From: Acidobacteriota bacterium
GTDB taxonomy: Bacteria > Acidobacteriota > Terriglobia > Terriglobales > Acidobacteriaceae
Direction: 5' to 3'
Assembly (NCBI GenBank): GCA_031296115.1
Contig: JARLGI010000120.1
Coordinates: 1 to 64,000 of the forward strand
Length of the DNA stretch: 64,000 bases
Of the stretch, positions 26,390-35,302 are shown in pieces. The position numbers were made by a program, and so were the translations under genes. The notes below the pieces were generated by a model. It was not told the DNA's origin. It searched no databases and worked only from the letters and a program-made list of their open reading frames with translations. The first letter of the stretch is position 1, and every line of letters begins with the position of its first letter.

Positions 26390-27052
26390 GTGAGAGTGTT
26401 GTCCGTCAACATCGGCAGGCCGCAGGAGCGCGAGTGGAAGGGCCTGCGCGTTCTGACCAGCATCTTCAAATATCCCGTGGAAGGCGAGGTGCGGGTCGGC
26501 TCGCTCGACCTGGAGGGCGATGAGCAGGCCGACCTCTCCGTTCACGGCGGCGCGGACAAGGCCCTGTATCTCTATCCCTCCGAGCACTACGCCTACTGGA
26601 AGGAGCAACTTCCCGAGGAAGTGCTCACCATGGGCAACTTCGGTGAGAACTTGACGACCGAAGGTGTGCTTGAGAGCGACGTATGCGTTGGCGATGAACT
26701 TAAGATCGGTACCGCGATGGTCGCGATTACCCAGCCTCGCCTACCGTGCTACAAGCTACAAGTCCGCTTCAACCGCGAGGAGATGACCAAACGCTTCTAT
26801 GAGAGCCGACGCTTCGGGTTTTACTTTCGCGTGCTGCGGGAAGGCACGGTGGCGGCGGGCTCGGCGATTCGCGTGGTCGACCGGGATCCTGCCCAGGTGA
26901 CGGTCAGTGAGTTGATTCGGCTGTACACCAAAGACAGCCGCGATCCGGATTTGCGGCGGCGCGCCGTGCGCGCGCGCTATTTGCCGGCGGGTTGGCGCCA
27001 AGAACTGCAGGGGCGAGCGCAGGCGGCAGCGTCAAACCCACGGCGCGGCTGA
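26390..27052 (+). CDS. MOSC-domain protein (YiiM-like)
   Basis: A 220-residue MOSC protein. The N-terminal strand MRVLSVNIGRP, the conserved HGG block (DLSVHGGADKALYLYP), GNFGENL and the Cys in ITQPRLPCYKLQ match the YiiM type of molybdenum-cofactor sulfurase C-terminal proteins, which reduce N-hydroxylated bases such as 6-hydroxylaminopurine using Moco. The C-terminal helices (VTVSELIRLY) are usual for YiiM. It starts at GTG 26390. The end of the gene overlaps, antisense, a 44-bp copied fragment of a gene found at 30636, so the last few residues (after about GWRQELQ) may be replaced sequence. Confidence 0.85.
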   Translation: MRVLSVNIGRPQEREWKGLRVLTSIFKYPVEGEVRVGSLDLEGDEQADLSVHGGADKALYLYPSEHYAYWKEQLPEEVLTMGNFGENLTTEGVLESDVCVGDELKIGTAMVAITQPRLPCYKLQVRFNREEMTKRFYESRRFGFYFRVLREGTVAAGSAIRVVDRDPAQVTVSELIRLYTKDSRDPDLRRRAVRARYLPAGWRQELQGRAQAAASNPRRG

Positions 27053-27080
27053 GCCGCCCACCCATTCGAGATTGCGGTTA
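27037..27080. repeat. 44-bp fragment duplicated at 30644-30687
   Basis: 41 of 44 bases match 30644-30687. On the minus strand it encodes NRNLEWVGGSAAPWV plus stop, the counterpart of the last codons (NRNLKWVGGSAALWVE) of the ATP-grasp-like gene at 30636. It looks like the 3' scar of a lost or moved paralogue, now lying at the junction of the MOSC and HTH genes. Confidence 0.75.
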
Positions 27081-27092
27081 CTTATGCGCTGG

Positions 27093-27299
27093 CTACCCCA
27101 ACTCGATCGTTACACGCCGCACGAGCATCGCAGCCGCCCGTTGCAGGCTGCCGAGCTTAATGTCGTTTTTCATATCAGGGATACGGTCAACCTGGGTGCG
27201 GCTCGTCTTCAGCAGCGGTGCCAGCTTGTTCTTGGAGATTTTCTTTTTCTTCATGGCTTCGGCGAGCTGCCACGCGACGACCTCTTTGACCGCCTGCAT
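27093..27299 (-). CDS. XRE-type HTH protein (HigA-like), possibly N-terminally decayed
   Basis: The visible 68-residue frame has an XRE-type helix-turn-helix (VAWQLAEAMKKKKISKNKLA then LLKTSRTQVDRI) and ends LQRAAAMLVRRVTIELG, like antitoxins of the HigA/ short-XRE group. In-frame sequence upstream of ATG 27299 still looks family-like (GSDDFLKQEGIFEQAR, up to about 27356) but offers no normal start codon, so the true 5' end may have been lost. No toxin gene is adjacent: it lies between convergent MOSC and DUF3999 genes. It could be an orphan regulator or a relic. Confidence 0.55.
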   Translation of the reverse strand: MQAVKEVVAWQLAEAMKKKKISKNKLAPLLKTSRTQVDRIPDMKNDIKLGSLQRAAAMLVRRVTIELG

Positions 27300-27373
27300 T
27301 CGTGCCTGTTCGAAGATGCCCTCCTGCTTGAGGAAGTCATCCGACCCAGGAATACAGCAATTGTGGAAATGCT

Positions 27374-28591
27374 CTAGGCTGTCGTCGTGCGGAGCGCACG
27401 AAGGGCGACCCCGCCCAGGACCGCAACTGCGGCGATGATGGCAACCCAGAGCACCACCGGATGGCGTTCCGACCAGGGGCGGTCATCGGGACGCCCGATG
27501 TAAGCGGTGTTGGATGTCTCCAGTCCCAGTTGCGCCGCGGTGGCAGCTTTCTCGCGCTGAAATAGCTCGGCATAGTCGTAGACCGGCGGCCCCAGTTTTT
27601 CGTCGCCGTAGTACAGCGTCAACTGGTCTCGTGCCGGCGCGTCAAAGTAAAGCCGGCGCTCCAGTTGCTGCAGGCTTGCACCCGTCAGTTTGAGCGGCGG
27701 ATCGTCGCCATTGTGGATAACGACCTTGATGGTCGTCAATCCTGTTTTCCGTCCGTGATCGGAAAAGTCCACACTCTGGTCTTCTGAATCGATCTTCTGG
27801 CCCCCGCGCACCATGTGAATGCGATTGATCTCGCCTGAACCCAACCAGGCCCCCTTGTCGTTTTGGATCTCAAGTTCGCGCCGGAAATTGGGCTGCGCCG
27901 GCTCAACCACAAACATCACCCGCTCCACTGGGACATTCTCTGCGGCAGAAAAGGTAAAGACGGTATCTTTACCCTTCTGCTCCTGTTTTGACGTGCTGCT
28001 TACCTGGCGCCACAGCGCGGGTTGCTCCTCTCTCATTTCGGAAGTTGCGCCCTGGACGTCCTCTGGCTTGACGGCACCGTCGATGGTGACACGCAGATAT
28101 TTGTAGGTGGCCCGCGGCAGTCGCAGCATGTAGTTCCGGCCCAGGTTCTCCTTGGAGAGGTCATAGAGAATGCTGTCGCCCAGCGACGCCCAATGCCACC
28201 CGTGTGGATCGTCCTGGCCCTCCACGCGGGCATGGGCGACGAAGTTCTTGGTCGCGAGCTTGAGGTCCACGTGGTCGTACTCAGCCAGATGGGACATGTC
28301 AATCAGAAACTGCGTCTTGCCTGCGACCGTGGACTGTTGCAGGACGGGCACGTCGGTGCGCTCGCGCTCCCGGCTACCCCGCTCCACCACCAGGGAGTAC
28401 GGAACCTCCATCTCCCCCGCGTAGATACGCAAGTCACCCAAGTCAGACCGGGCGTGCTTCCAGACCGATTCATCCACAACCAGATAGTGTTGGCCGGCGC
28501 CAGTGAGTTGCACCGGCCGTTGGTATTGGAAATAGGAGAGAGAAGGCCCTCCTGACAAAACAAAGGCGACCAACCAGAGAATATTCCTCAC
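27374..28591 (-). CDS. DUF3999 family protein
   Basis: A 405-residue protein with an N-terminal signal (MRNILWLVAFVLSGGPSLS), a long beta-rich extracytoplasmic body and a C-terminal TM helix (VVLWVAIIAAVAVLGGVAL). It fits DUF3999, a family of unknown role nearly always encoded next to DUF2339. The ATG overlaps the stop of the DUF2339 gene by 4 bases (28588-28591), so the two are co-translated. The periplasmic domain may be a sensor or adaptor for the polytopic partner; this is inference from architecture. Confidence 0.82.
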   Translation of the reverse strand: MRNILWLVAFVLSGGPSLSYFQYQRPVQLTGAGQHYLVVDESVWKHARSDLGDLRIYAGEMEVPYSLVVERGSRERERTDVPVLQQSTVAGKTQFLIDMSHLAEYDHVDLKLATKNFVAHARVEGQDDPHGWHWASLGDSILYDLSKENLGRNYMLRLPRATYKYLRVTIDGAVKPEDVQGATSEMREEQPALWRQVSSTSKQEQKGKDTVFTFSAAENVPVERVMFVVEPAQPNFRRELEIQNDKGAWLGSGEINRIHMVRGGQKIDSEDQSVDFSDHGRKTGLTTIKVVIHNGDDPPLKLTGASLQQLERRLYFDAPARDQLTLYYGDEKLGPPVYDYAELFQREKAATAAQLGLETSNTAYIGRPDDRPWSERHPVVLWVAIIAAVAVLGGVALRALRTTTA

Positions 28592-30459
28592 GGCGGCGTC
28601 CTCTGGGTCGAGTTGTCTTGTGCGCGGGGCGAAAGCTGCAGCCAGTCGCGATGATAGATATAGGAAATGCCCATCAGAACGGCTCCCAAAGCGATGAAGC
28701 TCAGGATACGGTAGCCCTGCTGCAGCATCGAGACGTCGTACAGAAACACTTTGCCAATCGTGAACGCAATGAGCGCCAGGGCCTGCCAGCGCGCAAAAGC
28801 CGATCGCTTCCAGAAGCCGAACGCCATCAGGCCCGCCCCATAGGCAAGCCAGATGGCGGAATAGCTGAAATTACGGGCAAACTGAATTTGCTGGAGTGGC
28901 TCGTAGTTGCCATGCGGGTGGGTCTGGTACAAGTTGGTGAGTTCACGGCCAAAATAATCCGAGGCCTCGAGGGTAAGCGCGATCAGCGCCAGCAGGTTCA
29001 GAACGACCTCCGCGAGCTGCAGCAATGGCCTCTCACCCTCGGTCACAAGGTGGTTGCCAGCAACCACGATTCCCCCGAGAATGGCGATGGCAACCAGATA
29101 AGTCGCAAAGCGAGCATTGAAGACCAGAGTTTGAACCTGAAAATTATCGTAAAGCAGCAGGCGAGCGATTCCCAGGGTCAGTGTCGCCGCCGCGAAGTAG
29201 CGCAGGAAGTCTGTTGCCGTGCGCACTGCGACAAACAGCAGCACGGCAGACTCGATCAACCAGCCAATGGTGATCCAGTGCGCGTTGAGCTTCAGCGGGA
29301 TGGCAATGGTGATGAAGGCAATCGCGATGGCTACGTGCAGCAGGCTAATCGTCCGCACTGCAGTCGGGTCACCCCCGGCGCGCCGTTTGAGCTGGCTGCC
29401 CAGCCCCAGATAGGAGGAGGCCAGGCCCAGCGCGTACCAGGTGAGGGTGCCCGTCTCGTTTTCATACATCGCAAACAGCGCCAGGAAAAGAGCGCTCGCA
29501 TTGACGAGCGGCAACAGTGTCAACGCAATGGAAAAACCGCGGTGCCATTGCGACTTGGTCAACGGAGTAAGCAGAGGGGTTGTAGCAAAGATGGCCGCAA
29601 AGACCCCGGCGAAAAAGACCGTGAGAGCCCGCTGGTCCCTGGTGTAATAGTCGCCGAACCATCCCACGTAGAGAATTGCAGTACCGAGGAAGCTGCCCAC
29701 CAGCAAACGGCGCCACGGCTTGAATACGACCATTGCCAAAATGGCCAGATTGAGCAAGCAGACATAGGAGAAGAGCACGATCTCGTGGTTCTCTCCGGTA
29801 GAAAGAAGAACCGGGGTGCTGAAGCCGCCAATCATGGCGAAGGCGGCCAGAATCTCCGCATCCTGAGTGAGCGCCAGCGTAATCGTGCAAGCCGTCACCA
29901 CGATCATGGCGGCAAATGCGACCCAACTGGGCACCAGGTGGTAGACCTGGAATGCCCCCCATAGCGAGAGGTAGAGCGTTCCAATGCCGACCGCTTTCAA
30001 GGAATAAGAAAAGGCCACATAACCCTTGCTGCGGAAACGCTCACCCCACAGGACCAGCCCGATGCCCACCAACAATCCCAGCGCGATTCTTCCGGTGGGG
30101 CCGATCCATCCGTTATCAAAGGCATACTTGATGAAGTAGGAGACCCCAATCAGAATGGCGAAAATGCCGATGCGGTTCAGCCAAAGTTTCCCAATCCTGC
30201 TTTCTAGTTGCTCGGCTTCAGGAGTCGGTTCGGTTGACGGGATCCGTAATGGGGGCCACTGTTGGCTGGGTGCATCCGATGGGAGCGGAGCCGGAGTCGG
30301 AGTCGGTGCTGTCACTCTCTCCGTGGGGGGACTTGCAACCCTGGGCTCGGGTTGCCACTGAACGTTCACGCCCGCTTGTTGCTCCAGACGATAAACGCGC
30401 GCAGTAAGGGCCGCTAAGTGGTCGCGTAGCGCCTGCAGTTCATCTTGTGGGGTGGCCAT
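28588..30459 (-). CDS. DUF2339 polytopic membrane protein
   Basis: A 623-residue protein with a cytoplasmic coiled-coil start (DELQALRDHLAALTARVYRL), a Pro-rich linker (about 35-80) and then many TM helices covering the rest, beginning ESRIGKLWLNRIGIFAILIG, the DUF2339 signature. Charged residues inside helices are few, and no enzyme motif is visible. The family has no proven function; transporters or envelope-assembly roles have been guessed. It is the first gene of a two-gene operon with DUF3999. Confidence 0.87.
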   Translation of the reverse strand: MATPQDELQALRDHLAALTARVYRLEQQAGVNVQWQPEPRVASPPTERVTAPTPTPAPLPSDAPSQQWPPLRIPSTEPTPEAEQLESRIGKLWLNRIGIFAILIGVSYFIKYAFDNGWIGPTGRIALGLLVGIGLVLWGERFRSKGYVAFSYSLKAVGIGTLYLSLWGAFQVYHLVPSWVAFAAMIVVTACTITLALTQDAEILAAFAMIGGFSTPVLLSTGENHEIVLFSYVCLLNLAILAMVVFKPWRRLLVGSFLGTAILYVGWFGDYYTRDQRALTVFFAGVFAAIFATTPLLTPLTKSQWHRGFSIALTLLPLVNASALFLALFAMYENETGTLTWYALGLASSYLGLGSQLKRRAGGDPTAVRTISLLHVAIAIAFITIAIPLKLNAHWITIGWLIESAVLLFVAVRTATDFLRYFAAATLTLGIARLLLYDNFQVQTLVFNARFATYLVAIAILGGIVVAGNHLVTEGERPLLQLAEVVLNLLALIALTLEASDYFGRELTNLYQTHPHGNYEPLQQIQFARNFSYSAIWLAYGAGLMAFGFWKRSAFARWQALALIAFTIGKVFLYDVSMLQQGYRILSFIALGAVLMGISYIYHRDWLQLSPRAQDNSTQRTPP

Positions 30460-30635
30460 GCGCTTAAGCTACCGCATCGGGGTCAGTGTGGAAAAGGACT
30501 ATTTCGGGGCATATCTCACCAATCTTGTCTTTGGGTTGCACAGGGGTGATTCGACTCGCGCCACCAATGCGGGCAGTACGCGCTCAACGTAACGGCAGAG
30601 CACTTTCTCTCAGTATCTGTGCTTCGGCGATTGGA

Positions 30636-31829
30636 CTATTCCACCCACAGCGCGGCTGAGCCGCCCACCCATTTCAGATTGCGGTTATGGTCGACGCCCA
30701 TCATCATGCCGCGGCCCATGCGCACCAGCGGAAGGACGCATGTGAGTTCGCCTCCCTCCGGCCATACGTACATCACGCGGATTTCCATCTGCGTCGCCCC
30801 GTGCGGCGTCTGGATGACCGGCTCGAAGTTCATCCGCTCTTGCAGAATGTAGTTGTGGCGCTGGTCCTGCGGGATGGCCTCGATGTCGGCCTGGGTCGGC
30901 GCGAACTTGATGCCCACTCCGGCGAATGAATACAGCGGCTTGAGCAGGTAGTTGTCGTTGTCGGCGGGAACGTGCCGATTCTCATCGACAAACCACGTCC
31001 GCGGCACGCACGGATGTTTCAGGTAGGGGATGGAGAACTTGCTGATGCGGAAGTACCAGTTGGGATGGCCGGCCCATTCAACGTCAAGCTCATCGCGCAG
31101 ATCGAACGGCAGAGTGATGCCTTTGCGCTCCAGCTCGTCAACGATACAGCGGTTGTAGACGCGGCGGACTTCGATCTCGCGCCCATCCTTGGCGTAGAAC
31201 AGTTTTGCGCCGCGCTTCTTCAGCGAAAGGATGTCCACGATGGCAATGCCGAGTTCGCGCTGCGTGACCAGGAAGTCGGGCAGGGTCTTCTGGTGCTCGG
31301 GGTCCAGTTCCATCAGGATGACGTTCTCGGGATCGTGATCGGCCACGATGAGATCGCGCATCAATTTCCAATAGGAATCGCGCGTCAGTCTCGAGAGATA
31401 GACGCCCAGATCGCGGGACAAACCGTACGACTCGATGTACTGCTGCGCGGCTAGCTGCTGATATCCGTAGAGCGATGGAAAAGCCTGCAGCTCGACCAGC
31501 TTGGGCTCCAGCTCGCCACCGGCATTGCGTACGACGCCAAAGTCCACCTGCACAAACATCGGTCGTGGCGATTCATTGGGAACGTTGTAGAGCGCGGGAA
31601 GGGAAGCGTCCGACTTGCGCAGGTACTCGGGACTGCTCACCAATTGCGACACCAGTTCGCGGCCGTACTGCGCCATCTGGTCGAGCAGAGTCTTGGGTAC
31701 GAAGCCCGGCGTCTCGGAGACGCGAAAGCCGACATGGGTGCCGCAGGCGTTATCCAGCGCCGCCAGGAATTGCTGGTATTTTTCCGGGGTATAACGGCGG
31801 TTGAATTCCTCGCGCAGCGCGGGAACCAT
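30636..31829 (-). CDS. ATP-grasp-like ligase, last gene of the ligase cluster
   Basis: A 397-residue protein with ATP-grasp-like features in its C-terminal third: NYLLKPLYSFAGVGIKF (Lys and Gly-rich loop for ATP phosphates), YILQERMNFEP (adenine-side Glu) and MEIRVMYVW (metal/phosphate Arg). The N-terminal two thirds (for example MFVQVDFGVV, LVELQAFPSLYGYQ) contain conserved acidic residues likely to bind an amino-group or carboxylate substrate. It starts 2 bp after the M29-like peptidase stop. The family label is inference from the motifs; the product is probably an amide bond or acyl-phosphate. The gene's last 15 codons are duplicated at 27037-27080. Confidence 0.65.
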   Translation of the reverse strand: MVPALREEFNRRYTPEKYQQFLAALDNACGTHVGFRVSETPGFVPKTLLDQMAQYGRELVSQLVSSPEYLRKSDASLPALYNVPNESPRPMFVQVDFGVVRNAGGELEPKLVELQAFPSLYGYQQLAAQQYIESYGLSRDLGVYLSRLTRDSYWKLMRDLIVADHDPENVILMELDPEHQKTLPDFLVTQRELGIAIVDILSLKKRGAKLFYAKDGREIEVRRVYNRCIVDELERKGITLPFDLRDELDVEWAGHPNWYFRISKFSIPYLKHPCVPRTWFVDENRHVPADNDNYLLKPLYSFAGVGIKFAPTQADIEAIPQDQRHNYILQERMNFEPVIQTPHGATQMEIRVMYVWPEGGELTCVLPLVRMGRGMMMGVDHNRNLKWVGGSAALWVE

Positions 31830-31831
31830 AC

Positions 31832-32869
31832 TCAGACCTCGATGAGGAAGCGGCCTTTTTCCATAATCTGCCGGCCGTCAACCCAGATGTCGAAGCGTGT
31901 TCCCACCACGTCAATGTGGGTGCTGGAATACCAGTCGGCGCCGGTGTGCGCACCGTAAGGATTGCCAAAGGCGATGTGCAGGCCGGGGAACTTCTCGTCC
32001 TGGAGGATCTGCCCGATGACCTGCTTCAACTGGAAGTTGGTGCCGATGGCAAACTCGCCCACCAGGTGGCTGTTTTCGTCGGTGTGGGTATAGTTCCAGA
32101 ACTCTTCTTCCAGTGCCTTGTTGTCGCTGGAAACCTCGGTGATGCGGTTGTTCTTCATGCGGATGGTCAGGGGCTGCCGCGCCAGGTCCTGGTACTTCTC
32201 GCACAGGTAATCGCCGACGACGCCGTCCACGACGTAGGTCCCGTTCACCTCGCCGGGCGTGGTGAACACCTCGCCGCCCGGCAGGTTGCCCCACTTGTCG
32301 GGGCTGATGATGCCGCTGGTCTTCACCCAGCGGTAGTTCGGGTTCAAGGTCGTGTTGAAGTCGCTGCCGGCCGGGTTCTTAGCGCTGATTACTTTCGCCG
32401 CGCTGACGATCTCGATGACTTGCTTGCTGAGCGCGTCCACCCGGTTGAAGTCGGCGCGCATGCCCTCCAGCATAATCTGGTGATTGATGTTGACCATGTG
32501 CGCGTGGCGCATCTTCCGCCGGTTCACGATGTCCGTCATCTGCATGCGCGACTTCAACTCATTGCGCTGGGCGTGCACGGCAAAGATGCTGACTTGGCTG
32601 GTTTCCATGTCGCTGGCGACGTCCGGCGGCAAATCGGCAAGCGGCCGAGGCGCCAGGTCTTCCAGCACAAATGCCTTGAACGGCGAGCCCACCTTCACCA
32701 ATTCGTTGGCAATGCTGGCCGCGATCTCACGGCAATCATTATCGGTGATGACCGTGACCTTCTCCGATGGCTGAATGCGGAGGCAGGTGTTCACCGCGTT
32801 GAAAGCGCCGGGAGTAAGTTCGGGGTCGAAAGAAGTCTTAGTAAGGTCGGTAAGAGCGGGAGAGATCAA
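31832..32869 (-). CDS. M29-like metallo-aminopeptidase
   Basis: A 345-residue protein resembling thermophilic metalloproteases of family M29 (aminopeptidase T/PepS). Typical blocks are NLPGGEVFTTPGEVNGTYVV, with metal Glu residues, HLVGEFAIGTN, and the C-terminal GAHTGADWYSSTHIDVVG, with His-x-Asp ligands. M29 enzymes remove N-terminal residues using two Co2+ or Zn2+ ions. It lies between a GCS2-type ligase gene and an ATP-grasp-like gene in one transcript, so it may trim or recycle the product of those ligases. Start ATG 32869 is 30 bp after the preceding stop. Confidence 0.8.
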   Translation of the reverse strand: MISPALTDLTKTSFDPELTPGAFNAVNTCLRIQPSEKVTVITDNDCREIAASIANELVKVGSPFKAFVLEDLAPRPLADLPPDVASDMETSQVSIFAVHAQRNELKSRMQMTDIVNRRKMRHAHMVNINHQIMLEGMRADFNRVDALSKQVIEIVSAAKVISAKNPAGSDFNTTLNPNYRWVKTSGIISPDKWGNLPGGEVFTTPGEVNGTYVVDGVVGDYLCEKYQDLARQPLTIRMKNNRITEVSSDNKALEEEFWNYTHTDENSHLVGEFAIGTNFQLKQVIGQILQDEKFPGLHIAFGNPYGAHTGADWYSSTHIDVVGTRFDIWVDGRQIMEKGRFLIEV

Positions 32870-32899
32870 GAACAGTCCTTTCCAGATATTTTGACGTAT

Positions 32900-34012
32900 C
32901 TAATCGAAGACGCCCACCCGCGTCTCGGCAACCATATAGTCAACCACCTTCTTCAGGTCGCCGGTTTCCTCGAACACCTTTAACTGCCGGTCGGCGCCGG
33001 TGCCCATCTTGAGCATCTGAAGAATGTAATTGATCTCTTTGCGCGAACCAAGTTCGTCCAGGACGGGGTCGATCAGGTCGAGATACTCCTGCATTAGCGC
33101 ACGCACCGGCACTTCCTCTTCCTTGCCGAAGTCGATCAGCATTCCGTCCAGGCCGTAGCGCGCGGCGCGGAACTTGTTCTCCATGATGAGGGCGCGGCCG
33201 TAAATCCGGTAGCTCTTGTTGGAGGCGTGCAGCTTGTACAACATCGCGACCGTGGCCTGAATGAGCGCGGCGATGGCCATGGTCTCGTCGAGCCGCATGG
33301 GGATGTCGCACACCCGCACCTCCAGGGTGTTGAAGTACGGATGGGGACGAATGTCCCACCAGATCTTCTTGCCATTGTCGATGCAGCCGGTCTTGACCAG
33401 CAGATTGACGAAGGTTTCATAATCCGACCAGTTGGCGAACACGTCCGGGATGCCGGTGCGCGGAAACCGTTCGAACACCTTGCTGCGATACGACTTGAAA
33501 CCGGTCGGCATGCCCATCCAGAAGGGCGAGTTGGACGACAGCGCCAGAATATGCGGCAGGAAATAGCGCATCGAGTTCATGATGTGGATGGCAGTGTTGC
33601 GGTCCTCAATGCCGACGTGCACGTGCAGCCCAAAGACAAGATTGGCGCGCGCGATCATCTGCATCTCTTCCAGCACCTGGCGGTAACGCTCGTCGGGATA
33701 AATCTCCTGCAGCTTCCAGTCGGCGAAGGGATGGGTGCTGGCGGCGGCCAGCATCATGCCATTCTCGCTGGCCAGGTTGATCATCTGGTGGCGCAGCGAG
33801 CGGATGTCTTCCCGCGCTTCTTTGACGTTATGGCAAACCTTGGTGCCGACCTCGATGACCGCCTGGTGCATCTCGGGCTTGACCGCCTCGTGCAGCGCCA
33901 TCTTGGCCTTGGGAAGGATCTCCGCCTGAATATGCGACCGCAGATCGCGACTATCCGGGTCGATCGTTTGATATTCCTCTTCGATGCCGATGCTGAGGCT
34001 TGGCGGGTTCAT
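32900..34012 (-). CDS. GCS2/YbdK-type carboxylate-amine ligase
   Basis: About 370 residues of the glutamate-cysteine ligase 2 family. The start SLSIGIEEEYQTIDP carries the metal-binding Glu residues, and FGLHVHVGIEDR, NSPFWMGMPTGFKSYR and WDIRPHPYFNTLEVRVCDIP are the nucleotide and substrate blocks. YbdK has weak gamma-glutamylcysteine synthetase activity, but most relatives join other amino acids. ATG 34012 is chosen because the family starts there; a longer frame to 34189 lies within the upstream gene. It begins 4 bp after the ATP-grasp gene and is followed by the peptidase. In place of ordinary glutathione synthesis, the neighbours point to a dedicated small-peptide pathway. Confidence 0.85.
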   Translation of the reverse strand: MNPPSLSIGIEEEYQTIDPDSRDLRSHIQAEILPKAKMALHEAVKPEMHQAVIEVGTKVCHNVKEAREDIRSLRHQMINLASENGMMLAAASTHPFADWKLQEIYPDERYRQVLEEMQMIARANLVFGLHVHVGIEDRNTAIHIMNSMRYFLPHILALSSNSPFWMGMPTGFKSYRSKVFERFPRTGIPDVFANWSDYETFVNLLVKTGCIDNGKKIWWDIRPHPYFNTLEVRVCDIPMRLDETMAIAALIQATVAMLYKLHASNKSYRIYGRALIMENKFRAARYGLDGMLIDFGKEEEVPVRALMQEYLDLIDPVLDELGSRKEINYILQMLKMGTGADRQLKVFEETGDLKKVVDYMVAETRVGVFD

Positions 34013-34016
34013 CTGG

Positions 34017-35033
34017 TTACCTCTTGGCCGCTCGCGAAGCTGCTTTCTTGGCTGCAGCTTTTTTGGGCGCCGTCTCCTTCGCCTTGGCGGCCTCGTCATA
34101 GTATCCGCTGAGGAACGCGCTCCAGCGGTATTCCGGCGTGAGACCGGAATGCTGCTTAGCCTTGCGGACCGCCAACTCCGCGACCGCATTCACGATCCAG
34201 TCGAAGTTCTCCTGGCCGACCGAGTTTACGTCGGCGTCGGGCGCGGGATTCATGAAGTCAATGGCGTACGGGATGCCGTCTTCGCAGGCAAACTCCACAG
34301 TGTTCAGGTCGTACCCCAGCGCGCGGCACAAGGTGAGCGAGTCGCGTTCCACCCGCTCCAACAGCTTGGGATCCACCGGCGGCGGGTTCTTCACGTAGCG
34401 CTCATGGAAGGGCGCGGAGGGATGGTAGTGCATGATGTGCACTTTCTCCTGCCCAACCACGTAACAGCGGAAATACTCCTTGAACTTCACACCGCGCTGC
34501 AGCGTCATGCACAAGTCGCGGCTCTGGTCGTAGGCGTGGTAGAGCTCCTCCGGGGAGTTCACCTTGTAGACGTCCTTCCAGCCGCCGCCGTCGAAGGGCT
34601 TCAGAAAGGCCGGAAACCCGACGTAGCTGAAAATGCTGTCCCACGGCATGGGATATTGCAGGTTGCGCATGGAGCGGTCGGTGGTGCCCGGCGGATGCTG
34701 CTTGTGCGGCAGCAGCACCGTCTCAGGGATGGCGACCCCCAGTTTGTGCCCGAGTGCGAAGTTGAAGAACTTGTCGTCGGCACTCCACCAGAATGGGTTG
34801 TTGATGACGATCGCGCCCGATAGCGCCGCATTCTTCAAATAGGCACGATAGAAGGGGATGTCGTGCGAGATGCGGTCGACGATGACGTTGTAGGGAGACG
34901 GTTCCGCCATGCGGACCTCGCCCACCGTCGCCAGTTCGGCCTGGATCCGGGCCTCGCCCATGGAGTTGATCTTCTCCACCAAGGCGGGTGGAAAGGTTGT
35001 CTCCATCCCGAAAATGATTCCGATCTTCTTCAC
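34017..35033 (-). CDS. ATP-grasp ligase with Lys/Ala-rich tail
   Basis: A 338-residue protein with D-Ala-D-Ala ligase/RimK-like ATP-grasp features: N-terminal strand MKKIGIIFGMETTFPPAL, FPAFLKPFDGGGWKDVYKV (ATP Lys and Gly-rich loop), FRCYVVGQEKVHIMHYHP, and VEFACEDGIPYAIDFMNPAP with the metal-binding Glu and Asn. Such enzymes form amide bonds through an acyl-phosphate. The last 25 residues are almost only Ala and Lys/Arg, a feature suggesting binding to nucleic acid or an acidic partner. It is the first gene of the four-gene ligase transcript. Confidence 0.8.
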   Translation of the reverse strand: MKKIGIIFGMETTFPPALVEKINSMGEARIQAELATVGEVRMAEPSPYNVIVDRISHDIPFYRAYLKNAALSGAIVINNPFWWSADDKFFNFALGHKLGVAIPETVLLPHKQHPPGTTDRSMRNLQYPMPWDSIFSYVGFPAFLKPFDGGGWKDVYKVNSPEELYHAYDQSRDLCMTLQRGVKFKEYFRCYVVGQEKVHIMHYHPSAPFHERYVKNPPPVDPKLLERVERDSLTLCRALGYDLNTVEFACEDGIPYAIDFMNPAPDADVNSVGQENFDWIVNAVAELAVRKAKQHSGLTPEYRWSAFLSGYYDEAAKAKETAPKKAAAKKAASRAAKR

Positions 35034-35302
35034 GAATACTCCTCCGGAAGCGAACGCGAGTCTGGCCTTCGCCCGATTGCCATTACTGTTGGAAATCCCA
35101 AGAAGAAGGGCTGGGAGCGCCTCAATGAACCAATCTTTATTTTAAGCGAAAAAATCGGGATTTGTAAGTTGAAGCCGGGCCCCTTCAAAGCGTGATATGC
35201 CGGGTGATCTGCGGCTGTGATGCGGAACACACTGTCTCGGGCCTTGCTCCCACCCTTTCGCCAAAGGCGGGTGAAAGGTTGGGGTACCCCGCCGGGTCAG
35301 AT
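35034..35302. other. Gap between ATP-grasp and esterase genes, with a stem-loop
   Basis: No gene is seen. CCTTTCGCC (35254-35262) and GGCGGGTGAAAGG (35266-35278) can fold into an imperfect stem, and the CACCCTTTCGCC ... GGTGAAAGG layout resembles another class of dispersed repeat. The ligase promoter should lie just upstream of 35033. Confidence 0.4.

Noticed and set aside
28618-29964. Plus-strand open frame of 448 codons
   Set aside because: Antisense to the DUF2339 membrane gene and has no domain or membrane pattern of its own.
31916-32983. Plus-strand open frame of 355 codons
   Set aside because: Antisense to the M29-like peptidase gene, which has conserved catalytic blocks.
33227-34111. 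Plus-strand open frame of 294 codons
   Set aside because: Antisense to the YbdK-type ligase gene.
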